Shown in pieces: positions 26,922-33,115 of a stretch of DNA of 33,511 nucleotides (positions are counted from its first letter, which is position 1; each line of letters begins with the position of its first letter). Under the pieces are notes generated by a model, which worked only from the letters and a program-made list of their open reading frames with translations, did not search any database and was not told the DNA's origin. Made by a program: the position numbers and the translations under genes. This DNA is from Formivibrio sp. (GTDB taxonomy: Bacteria > Pseudomonadota > Gammaproteobacteria > Burkholderiales > Chitinibacteraceae). The DNA is taken from NCBI GenBank assembly GCA_031291275.1, contig JARLJJ010000221.1, positions 1 through 33,511 of the forward strand, read 5' to 3'.

Positions 26922-27503
26922 ATGAAAAAAAGTTTTCGCAATGTGCTGGGCTTGATTGCATTTTCTTTCTTCTCGCTGGCGCATGCCGGGTTTAATGAAG
27001 GCATGGATTCCTATACCCATGGGGATTACCCCTCTGCACTTAAAGAATTCCAGTCCCTGGCTGATTCGGGTAACCGCTATGCCCAATTCAATCTAGGGGT
27101 GATGTATGCGCTAGGCCAAGGTGTACAAAAGGATGAAAAGACGGCGGTTGCTTTGTATCGGAAGGCTGCCGAGCAGGGGCTGGCGATGGCCCAGTTCAAC
27201 CTGGGCCAGGCCTATGAGGAAGCTGCTGGCGTATCGCTTGATGAGGCGCTGGCGTTGAACTGGTATCGCAAAGCCGCAGAACAGGATTATCCAAGAGCCC
27301 AATTTAATCTTGGCTTGATGTATGCGCGTGGAGAAGGGGTGAAGCCAGATCTGGTACAGGCCTATAAATGGTTCCACCTTGCCGCCTTGGGTGGCGCACC
27401 GTATGCGGAACGCAATCGCGACAATGCAGAAAAACACATGACAGCCAAACAGATTGATCAAGCCATGGCGCTTGCCAGATCCTGGGTGCCGAAGAATATG
27501 TGA
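26922..27503 (+). CDS. Exported Sel1-repeat protein
   Basis: A 193-residue protein with a signal peptide (about 1-22, ending AHA) and at least three Sel1-like repeats (about 40-75, 76-112, 113-150), each with the A-x-x-x-LG-x-MY-x-x-G-x-GV pattern, for example AQFNLGVMYALGQGV. Sel1 repeats form alpha-alpha solenoids used in protein-protein contacts, often in the periplasm. A partner cannot be named. It follows murB by 66 bp and ends in front of a strong hairpin, so it may be the last gene of the unknown-murB run or have its own promoter. Confidence 0.9.
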   Translation: MKKSFRNVLGLIAFSFFSLAHAGFNEGMDSYTHGDYPSALKEFQSLADSGNRYAQFNLGVMYALGQGVQKDEKTAVALYRKAAEQGLAMAQFNLGQAYEEAAGVSLDEALALNWYRKAAEQDYPRAQFNLGLMYARGEGVKPDLVQAYKWFHLAALGGAPYAERNRDNAEKHMTAKQIDQAMALARSWVPKNM

Positions 27504-27540
27504 GTGCCATGTTTTGCCGGTTTTGCTTCTAAGCATTGAA

Positions 27541-27578
27541 CGGAGGGCAGTTTCGGCTGTAGCTGAAACTGCCCTCCG
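27541..27578 (+). terminator. Long perfect hairpin after the Sel1 gene
   Basis: A 14-bp perfect inverted repeat (CGGAGGGCAGTTTC and its complement) around a 10-base loop that can itself pair three more times, 37 bp after the Sel1 stop. The following TGTTTGTT is only a weak T-tract. It probably terminates or protects the upstream mRNA; an alternative is a repeated extragenic palindrome. Confidence 0.7.
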
Positions 27579-27677
27579 TGTTTGTTCATTAGCGATATCC
27601 ATTTCTCGATGTATTCGCTTGCCAATACGCATTGGATATTTCAACCAAGTGAAATTTAAGGTTGGACCGTGGAAATT

Positions 27678-27914
27678 TCACAGCCCGATCAAGTTGGGCG
27701 GCCAAGTTCGAAATTTGCCCCTCATGCGCAATTCCCTCGAACCACCAGGATGGAGTTGAGCCCGTGAAGCTATGTCTGTGTATGTCATATTGCTGTCATT
27801 GAGATAAACATGGGCACCATGTGGTTTTGGGCCATTACCAGACTCGAGCTTTTCTTCTAAATTAAGGCTTTTCATTTCGTATGCGACTTCGTAGCCGTCA
27901 CTGGATAGGCTCTT
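27678..27914 (-). pseudogene. Probable gene remnant with mutated start
   Basis: On the minus strand a strong AGGAG (27920-27924) is followed 5 bp later by AAG (27912-27914) where a start codon would be expected, then 78 sense codons to a TGA. The first 45 residues (SSDGYEVAYEMKSLNLEEKL...) have natural composition; the last third is basic and low-quality, as after a frameshift. An ATG at 27875 remains but has no ribosome-binding site. I do not recognise the family. An ATG-to-AAG change would explain the pattern; this is inference. Confidence 0.35.
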
Positions 27915-27929
27915 ATTAACTCCTCTCTA

Positions 27930-28034
27930 CTGAACTTCAGCAATTTAAGCGATATATGTAGCTATGCTTCAACGCGACACACTCATGGCGCATGGTAATA
28001 GCACCGTGCACCGACCACAGAATGAAAAGACGTT
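27930..28034. other. Rest of the 531-bp gap between the Sel1 and hydrolase genes
   Basis: The gap 27504-28034 holds the hairpin and the gene remnant described separately. The remaining bases show no open frame with start signals, no RNA gene and no repeat that I can support. Confidence 0.5.
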
Positions 28035-28970
28035 TTAGCTGAAAAACGCAGTAAGTTCGTCGGCAACGGCGGCGGGCTGTTCTTCCGGAAGAAAATGGCC
28101 GCAATTGGCAATCTTGGCTCCCTGTACATCTTCCGCAAACGCCCTCAGCGGCCCTGCCATATCGGGGATAGAGCCCTGGTCGGCGCAAAGGGCGAGGACG
28201 GAGGGCTTTAGCTTGCCCTTGGCAGATAGCTCGCGGTTCTGTTGCGCCGACAAGGCCGCTGAACGGTAATAGGCCAGTCCGGCGCGCAACCCACCGTCTT
28301 TTCTGAAGACGCGCAAATATTCTTCGATATCGGCGTCGGAGAACGTTTCTGGGTTGGCCGTTTTGCGGCGCAGAAACCACTCCAGATACTCGCGTTCTCG
28401 CCCGGCAATCAACGTCTCCGGCAGATCCGGTATCGCATGAAACGCGAAATGCCAGGTGCGCCATGCCCGTTCAGGTGCTGTTGGCAAAGCATCAGGCAGT
28501 GTAATGCCCGGAATTCCTGCATCAAGTAATGCCAGACGCGGCACTTCATCACCGAAAAGCGCCACGTACGGGTAGGCGACCCATGCGCCTACGTCATGCG
28601 CTGCAAGGTAGTGCCGGCTGATGCCCAGTTGCAGAAGTAGGTCGTGGAGCATGACTGCCAGACTCTGTGTGTCATATCCACTGTCTGGACGATCGGAGTC
28701 ACCCTGACCGGCTAGGTCTGGGGCAATGACTCGGTAGTTCTCGGAAAGAATGGGCATGACCTTGCGCCAGGCGAACCAACTCTGCGGATAACCGGCCAAA
28801 AGAACAACCGTTTCACCATCGGGTTTCCCTCCAATGACATAGTGTAGTCTCACGCCTTTGACGGTCTCGAACCGGTGCTCAAAAGCTGGCAGCTCGGGCA
28901 CAGGCCGGGATGCCGACGCAACATTGATCATTCGTGTGGCGGGCAGGGACGTGGATTCTTGTGCAGTCAT
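28035..28970 (-). CDS. Alpha/beta-fold hydrolase, epoxide-hydrolase-like
   Basis: A 311-residue alpha/beta hydrolase. The nucleophile elbow reads AAHDVGAW, an aspartate nucleophile as in epoxide hydrolases and haloalkane dehalogenases, and the catalytic histidine is in NCGHFLPEEQP. The oxyanion region is LLAGYPQSWFAW, where classical epoxide hydrolases have HGxP, so the first histidine is replaced. A cap domain covers about 165-235. There is no signal peptide. AAGGAG lies 7 bp before ATG 28970. The gene follows the MFS gene by 48 bp (counted from the read-through stop), so efflux pump and hydrolase form one transcript, a plausible xenobiotic-detoxification pair. Substrate unknown. Confidence 0.88.
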   Translation of the reverse strand: MTAQESTSLPATRMINVASASRPVPELPAFEHRFETVKGVRLHYVIGGKPDGETVVLLAGYPQSWFAWRKVMPILSENYRVIAPDLAGQGDSDRPDSGYDTQSLAVMLHDLLLQLGISRHYLAAHDVGAWVAYPYVALFGDEVPRLALLDAGIPGITLPDALPTAPERAWRTWHFAFHAIPDLPETLIAGREREYLEWFLRRKTANPETFSDADIEEYLRVFRKDGGLRAGLAYYRSAALSAQQNRELSAKGKLKPSVLALCADQGSIPDMAGPLRAFAEDVQGAKIANCGHFLPEEQPAAVADELTAFFS

Positions 28971-29018
28971 GGAAATGCTCCTTTTTGGTAGTAGATATTG
29001 AAGTAATTGTTGGTTGGC

Positions 29019-29120
29019 TTATGAGTGCTTGCGGCTTGCTCGTGCTTCCAGTACCGGTTGCCGTTCTGTGGAATAGCCGATCAGAGCAAGCAAGAGCAGC
29101 CCTAACCCGATCCGGATTAA
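29019..29120 (-). other. Separated last membrane helix of the MFS gene, after an amber codon
   Basis: Immediately after the TAG at 29121-29123 the same frame continues for 33 sense codons to a TAA at 29019-29021. It encodes LIRIGLGLLLLALIGYSTER, a clear transmembrane helix with the charged end expected for helix 12 of the transporter. A single TGG-to-TAG change would split the original gene this way. Confidence 0.65.
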
Positions 29121-30257
29121 CTAATCCCAGCCTCCATGTGCATAGGACCATGTACCGAGGACTGAGTCGGCGGCGCCGCCAGCGAAATAAGTTGCCATGA
29201 AAATGCCGTTAAGCCGCCCACGTGAGCTAGCGTCAAGCGAAAAGATAGCGCGTTGCCCGAGCACGGCATGCCCGGTGACGCCGAGTCCGAGTAGTATCGC
29301 AGCCAAGACAAGGATGGCGAGACCACCATTGGTTTCCGGAAGCCCTGGCATGTCCAACAGGAAGCAAGCAGCGACTGCAACCATCGCGAAACCTGTTGCA
29401 GGCCTGTCCCAGCCGCTATCCGCAACGCGGCCTGCAATGGGTGCGACGAATACACTGGCTGCGCCAGCGAGCGCGAACAAGGCAATCCCCATCTGAGAGA
29501 AATGGAATTTATCAGCTAGCAACAGCGGTACAGTTGTCCAGAACAGACTGAAAGCTCCGAACAGGCATGTCTGGTAAAAGGCGCGGCGGCGCAGGGTAGG
29601 TGTGTGTCGAATCAACGGCACCATGGACGCGACAAGAGAGCCATAGTCCAGTCCACGTACTGGCCGCCGTAGCGGTAAGGTGAATCCCAACACAATGGTC
29701 AGCATCGCCATTACGATTGCTGAGATGATGAATACGACGCGCCACGACGATGCATTGGTGATGAAGCAGGCCGCGGGCCGTGCAAGCATGATGCCTAACA
29801 TCAATCCACTCGTAACATTGCCGACGACACGTCCCTGCGCCGCGGCTGGTGTTAGATTTGCAGCGTAGAGTATGAGGATCTGTACGGCTACTGAACCGAG
29901 TACTATGAACAGACCCGCAGCCAGAAACGTCGCCGCGTGCTCGGCGGTCGCCGCGGCAATCGAGGCAAGCGTGGCAATGCACAGGACGGCGACCGAAAAA
30001 CGACGATTCTCGATAATGTCGCCCAATGGCACGACCAACAGGAGCCCAATGCCGTAACCCACTTGTGGCATGGTTGCGATCATTCCCGCGGCCTGTGATG
30101 ACAAGCCGAGTGATGTGTTTATCAGGCCAATCAAGGGTTGAGCGTAATAGATGTTGGTAGCAATGAGGCCGCAGGCCGCTGCCAGCAGAAGAATCAACCA
30201 ACTTTGGATGCCAACGGTTTGGGGTAACACCTGACAAGCTATGGGTTTAATGTTCAT
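29121..30257 (-). CDS. MFS efflux transporter, truncated by an in-frame amber codon
   Basis: A 378-residue 12-helix-type major facilitator of the DHA1 drug/sugar efflux kind. The loop 2-3 motif reads GYGIGLLLVVPLGDIIENRR, and helix 5 has GLMLGIMLARP (motif C-like), the antiporter signature. The frame stops with TAG after SYAHGGWD, one helix short; helix 12 follows in the same frame (29019-29120), which would give 412 residues if the amber were read. AGGA lies 7 bp before ATG 30257. Just upstream is a GGAAATAA-type dyad resembling the one before tetR, so TetR probably represses it. The downstream hydrolase is co-oriented. Either a recent mutation or amber suppression; the pump may be inactive. 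Confidence 0.85.
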   Translation of the reverse strand: MNIKPIACQVLPQTVGIQSWLILLLAAACGLIATNIYYAQPLIGLINTSLGLSSQAAGMIATMPQVGYGIGLLLVVPLGDIIENRRFSVAVLCIATLASIAAATAEHAATFLAAGLFIVLGSVAVQILILYAANLTPAAAQGRVVGNVTSGLMLGIMLARPAACFITNASSWRVVFIISAIVMAMLTIVLGFTLPLRRPVRGLDYGSLVASMVPLIRHTPTLRRRAFYQTCLFGAFSLFWTTVPLLLADKFHFSQMGIALFALAGAASVFVAPIAGRVADSGWDRPATGFAMVAVAACFLLDMPGLPETNGGLAILVLAAILLGLGVTGHAVLGQRAIFSLDASSRGRLNGIFMATYFAGGAADSVLGTWSYAHGGWD

Positions 30258-30274
30258 TACAATATCCTAAATAT

Positions 30275-30289
30275 GGAAATAAATATTCC
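30275..30289 (+). promoter_or_regulatory. Putative TetR operator in front of the MFS gene
   Basis: GGAAATAAATATTCC, an imperfect palindrome with GGAA/TTCC ends, 18 bp before the MFS start. It shares GGAAATAA and its TTCC end with the site before tetR (30941-30956), which supports one regulator binding both. Confidence 0.55.
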
Positions 30290-30306
30290 CTAATTTGACA
30301 AAAAAA

Positions 30307-30927
30307 TCATGAGAGCAAGCGCATTGCCTCGTTTACAGCCGCCATCATTTCGGTGCGGGTCCGCCCGAGCTTGCCGATGACCCGAAAGCCTTGCAATAAG
30401 CACTGTAACGTGCGAGCCGTGGCGTCTATATCGATTTTTTCAGTGATAGAGCCATCTGCCTGGCCCAGCCTAACAAGGTCCATTAACAAGTGCTCGACGC
30501 GTTGCAGGGATGCCTGGACCTGCGCAGCCATTTCCTCGTCGAAGGTAGCAAGGGCCATTGCGCTCCCAGTCACCAAGCAGCCACGGCGCCCTTCGGAGCC
30601 ATGGGATGACTCGGCATAGAAAGACAGCACGGCCCGGATCTTGTTCGCTCCGGTTGCCTCTTTGGCGAGCAGTTCCCGCAAAGCGCCAATGCAAAGAATA
30701 GTGTTGCGTTCAAAGGCGGCAAGAAATATGGCGCGCTTGTCGCTGAACGCTTTATAGATGCTTCCGGGCGTTAACTGCATCGCGAAGCAGAGATCAGCTA
30801 CCGACGTGGCGTGATAGCCACCTTCACGGAACACCAGAATGGCGCCATCGAGCGCTGCGTTCATATCGAATTCGCGTGGCCGACCTGGGCCTCGGTACGG
30901 ATTGGTTGGGATCTTGGGTGTATTCAT
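30307..30927 (-). CDS. TetR/AcrR-family transcriptional regulator
   Basis: A 206-residue repressor. An N-terminal helix-turn-helix (about 22-65; GRPREFD, ATSVADLCFAMQLTPGSIYKAF) is followed by a helical ligand-binding domain. ATG 30927 is the natural start, since PYRGPGRP-type basic tails precede the HTH in this family; the longer frame from 30981 crosses the promoter. A TATAAT box (30935-30940 on the minus strand) ends 7 bp from the ATG and no ribosome-binding site is visible, so the mRNA may be leaderless. It is upstream of and co-oriented with the MFS gene (49 bp gap). Matching dyads at both promoters suggest autoregulation plus control of the pump and hydrolase. Confidence 0.88.
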   Translation of the reverse strand: MNTPKIPTNPYRGPGRPREFDMNAALDGAILVFREGGYHATSVADLCFAMQLTPGSIYKAFSDKRAIFLAAFERNTILCIGALRELLAKEATGANKIRAVLSFYAESSHGSEGRRGCLVTGSAMALATFDEEMAAQVQASLQRVEHLLMDLVRLGQADGSITEKIDIDATARTLQCLLQGFRVIGKLGRTRTEMMAAVNEAMRLLS

Positions 30928-30934
30928 GAAATGT

Positions 30935-30963
30935 ATTATAGGAAATAATCGTTTCCAAATAAA
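30935..30963 (-). promoter_or_regulatory. tetR promoter
   Basis: On the minus strand a perfect TATAAT (30935-30940) lies 17 bp from TTTATT (30958-30963), a poor -35. The predicted transcription start is at or 1-2 bases before the tetR ATG. The dyad 30941-30956 fills the spacer, the usual place for a repressor site. Confidence 0.5.
30941..30956 (+). promoter_or_regulatory. Putative TetR operator in the tetR promoter
   Basis: GGAAATAATCGTTTCC: GGAAA and TTTCC arms around a 6-bp centre, located between the -35 and -10 boxes of tetR. It shares its first eight bases with the MFS-side site at 30275-30289. Confidence 0.6.
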
Positions 30964-31460
30964 GTGTAGAATTTTACGCAATATAACACCGTATCCAGTT
31001 GCGCTAAAATTTCAAATAATGAAATTAATTATGATATTTTAGTGTCAGAATTTCCTTGGATGGTGTGCGAAGGCAGTGTGGTTTCTTGATCTGCCGACAA
31101 TGAAAGCTGATACATCCCTCATAGCTGAACTCTACGCGCACTATGCAGTTCACCTGCCGCTTCCGAATTCTTGGCGATCACGGCGAACGTCCGCTCTCGT
31201 TTCATGTAAAGGTCGGCTCAGTGCACGCGGCCACCCTTAAGTCCAGACACCTGATACGTTCTTTGCTGTTGTCGGCAGCTTGCAATCCAATCATGTATTG
31301 CATGAAACAGTCCATCAGGATTCTGAATCACTAAACCTTGGCATGCACAGGATGAGGGTATTCCCGGATGGTGATGATGCCAACCATGCAACTTTAGAAT
31401 GCGTATAGCCGGTATTTTTGCTCCATTCCTTAAGTAACAGCTAGGTGTAATTTTTTGCAT
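30964..31460. other. About 500-bp spacer without a gene, AT-rich at the tetR end
   Basis: From 30964 to about 31060 the DNA is clearly AT-rich and holds a 7-bp dyad AATTTCA-N5-TGAAATT (31008-31026). The remainder to 31460 is of ordinary composition with only short, unsupported frames (for example a 46-codon one from ATG 31100 without a ribosome-binding site). No RNA gene or transposon end was recognised. Confidence 0.5.
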
Positions 31461-31472
31461 TTGTCACGACAA
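31461..31472 (+). promoter_or_regulatory. Dyad TTGTCACGACAA upstream of the leader promoter
   Basis: TTGTC and GACAA are perfect inverted 5-mers separated by AC, ending 5 bp before the -35 box at 31478. The position suits an activator or an upstream operator half of a two-site control region. Confidence 0.35.
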
Positions 31473-31477
31473 AATCG

Positions 31478-31507
31478 TTGACAGTATTTTTGTGCAGTGC
31501 ACATAAT
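31478..31507 (+). promoter_or_regulatory. Strong sigma70 promoter of the leader/aminotransferase transcript
   Basis: TTGACA (31478-31483, consensus), 18-bp spacer, CATAAT (31502-31507, one mismatch). The start is expected at 31513-31515, which is the ATG of the leader ORF at 31514. Confidence 0.8.
31491..31503 (+). promoter_or_regulatory. Perfect dyad TGTGCA-G-TGCACA between -35 and -10
   Basis: Two inverted 6-bp half sites with a single central base fill the promoter spacer and touch the -10 box. A protein bound here would block RNA polymerase, so it is a candidate repressor site. Confidence 0.5.
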
Positions 31508-31513
31508 GTCGCT

Positions 31514-31618
31514 ATGAACACCATTTCTCTCAAACTCGTCACCGTTACCACTACCGCAATGCGATCCCACGTCGCGGCGGTCTGGGCGCGTCCGTGCCGG
31601 AGGGGAATCAGGCAGTAA
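31514..31618 (+). CDS. 34-residue leader peptide, probably leaderless mRNA
   Basis: ATG 31514 to TAA 31616-31618. It falls on the predicted transcription start and has no upstream ribosome-binding site, so initiation on a leaderless mRNA is expected. The peptide has a Thr cluster (residues 10, 12, 13, 14) in VTVTTTA, a single Trp (24) and an Arg-rich end (26, 29, 30, 33, using CGT, CGG, AGG, AGG). Its codons 26-29 overlap the segment 31590-31598 that can pair with the 5' arm of the following terminator. Together this is the anatomy of a translation-controlled attenuator for the aminotransferase gene that follows. Which amino acid, if any, is sensed cannot be read directly. Alternatively the transcript is a small RNA of about 165 nt and the ORF is incidental. 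Confidence 0.55.
   Translation: MNTISLKLVTVTTTAMRSHVAAVWARPCRRGIRQ
31590..31598 (+). promoter_or_regulatory. Candidate antiterminator arm inside the leader ORF
   Basis: GTCCGTG (31590-31596) is the exact complement of CACGGAC (31650-31656) in the 5' half of the terminator, and the next CC can add two pairs with one base bulged. Pairing here would prevent the terminator hairpin. Confidence 0.5.
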
Positions 31619-31643
31619 GTTCACCCGATTCAGGATTTACCCC

Positions 31644-31680
31644 AAAGGCCACGGACAATATCCGTGGCCTTTTTGTTTTT
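31644..31680 (+). terminator. Intrinsic terminator / attenuator before the aminotransferase gene
   Basis: A perfect 12-bp stem, AAAGGCCACGGA (31644-31655) with TCCGTGGCCTTT (31661-31672), 5-base loop, and a T-tract to 31680 with one G. It lies 26 bp after the leader stop and 23 bp before the aminotransferase ATG, so it must be read through for that gene to be expressed from the strong promoter. Confidence 0.92.
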
Positions 31681-31703
31681 AATCTCGTACCCGGAGAAAC
31701 ATC

Positions 31704-32813
31704 ATGGACCAGGAATCGTGTTGCTGCGTTTTACCCTCATCGTTGCGCCAAACTATCCGCGTGGCTTCTGCCCGCGGTTCATGGCTCACCGATCACGATG
31801 GGCGAGACTACCTTGATTTTGTGCAAGGAAATGCAGTGAACACGCTGGGTCATGCAGCGGATGAAATTCATGTTTCACTCAAAAATCAGGCCCAACGACT
31901 GCTCTACTGCGCGCCACGCATCTGTAATGAACCGATGATGGCGTTGGCGCAGCGGCTGACGCAACTCGCAGGCCTGGCGCGCATCTCATTTTGTGGAAGT
32001 GATCATGAGGCGAATGAAAATGCCATTCTTTTGGCGCGTCGCTGGGGAAAAGCGCGCGGAGCGCATCAGATTATCAGCACCCGGCTGGATTTCCCGGGTC
32101 GGAGTACCGTGGGCAGTGGCTTCATCAAAACGCCCTACAACGATTTGGCCGCGGTAGAGAATGCTATTAATCGGCAGACTGCTGCCGTACTGGTCGAACC
32201 GATTGATAGTGAAAGCGGTCTTTCTTTGCCTTCACCCTTTTTTCTGCGCGGACTGCGCCGGCTCACGCAAGAACATGGCATCTTGTTGATCATCGATGAA
32301 ACACGAAGTGGCATCGGCCGTACCGGGCATTTATTTGCTTTTCAGGATGAGGGTGTTGCGCCGGATATACTAACTTTGGCACGTGGCTTGGGCGGTGGAT
32401 TACCTCTGGCTGCTACGTTGGTGCGGCAGGAGTTCAGTTCCGTATTGGAAGAATCACAACACCTGGGCAGTGGCCATAGCCTGACGATGAGCGCTACGCT
32501 GGCGGTGCTCGATACGCTCTGTGCGCCGGGATTTTTGGACGAAGTGGCTTCAACGGGACATTTCCTGCAGAAAGGCTTGGAGCGCTTGGCCCGCTATCAC
32601 CAACTGGGACAGGTTCGCGGCAAGGGATTGCTCCAAGCCGTGTGCATTCCGGATGGCACGGCCGAGCAATTGGCTCGGGCTGCGCTGGAGGAAGGTTTGC
32701 TGGTGGATGCGCCTCGTGCCGACTGGCTGAGAATGATGCCTGCGCTCAATGTCTCGCTGGCCGAAGTGGATGAAATGTTGGTGCGCCTGGCCAGTGCATT
32801 ATGCAAACGCTAG
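31704..32813 (+). CDS. ArgD-like class III aminotransferase homologue lacking the PLP lysine
   Basis: A 369-residue fold-type I protein aligned by eye with acetylornithine aminotransferase (about 400 residues): YLDFVQGNAVNTLGH, VLVEPIDSESG, GIGRTGHLFAFQDEGVAPDILT, RGKGLL. The active site is altered. The Schiff-base lysine is R227 (LTLARGLGGG), DEVQ is DETR (D198 kept), the phosphate-binding NSGAEANE block reads GSDHEANE (98-105), FHGR is FPGR (130-133), and about 15-19 residues after it are missing. The GTTFGGNPL-type loop is GSGHSLTMS. PLP chemistry is very unlikely, although the frame is long, intact and has a good ribosome-binding site (GGAG, 7 bp), so it is not an ordinary pseudogene. A CCC run (residues 6-8) is unusual. 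Expression depends on the attenuator upstream. Confidence 0.85.
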   Translation: MDQESCCCVLPSSLRQTIRVASARGSWLTDHDGRDYLDFVQGNAVNTLGHAADEIHVSLKNQAQRLLYCAPRICNEPMMALAQRLTQLAGLARISFCGSDHEANENAILLARRWGKARGAHQIISTRLDFPGRSTVGSGFIKTPYNDLAAVENAINRQTAAVLVEPIDSESGLSLPSPFFLRGLRRLTQEHGILLIIDETRSGIGRTGHLFAFQDEGVAPDILTLARGLGGGLPLAATLVRQEFSSVLEESQHLGSGHSLTMSATLAVLDTLCAPGFLDEVASTGHFLQKGLERLARYHQLGQVRGKGLLQAVCIPDGTAEQLARAALEEGLLVDAPRADWLRMMPALNVSLAEVDEMLVRLASALCKR

Positions 32814-33115
32814 ATTCTTTGCGAATCCTTCGCGCCTTGCCTTCTGAAATCAGCACGGAACTTGCTGTGCCGAATTCAGGCCGCGGGCGCGATTTCGCTG
32901 GGTCGTGTTGCAAGCGTCCATAATGGAGCGTTGCTCGCAGCAAGCCAATTTCCTGTGCCATGGGATAGTTACGTTGCGGCTGAATTCAATTTCAATATGG
33001 GCTGAACTGAAACAATCCAGGAAAACATGGGTCTGCCGGGTCAACCGCAAGACAAAGTGAAGCCGCTTAACTGGCTGGCGATGCGGTAAAATCCTTTCTT
33101 TCCCGTCCCGGCGCT
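32814..33115. other. 302-bp spacer before dinG
   Basis: It contains two small hairpins, GCGAA-TCC-TTCGC (32821-32833, directly after the aminotransferase) and TTGCT-CGC-AGCAA (about 32931-32943), neither with a T-tract. A TAAAAT box at 33087-33092 could be the -10 of dinG but has no convincing -35. No gene or RNA was recognised. Confidence 0.4.

Noticed and set aside
27690..27740. GGTTCGA, resembling a tRNA T-arm, on the minus strand
   Set aside because: The flanking bases cannot form the T stem or the rest of a cloverleaf.
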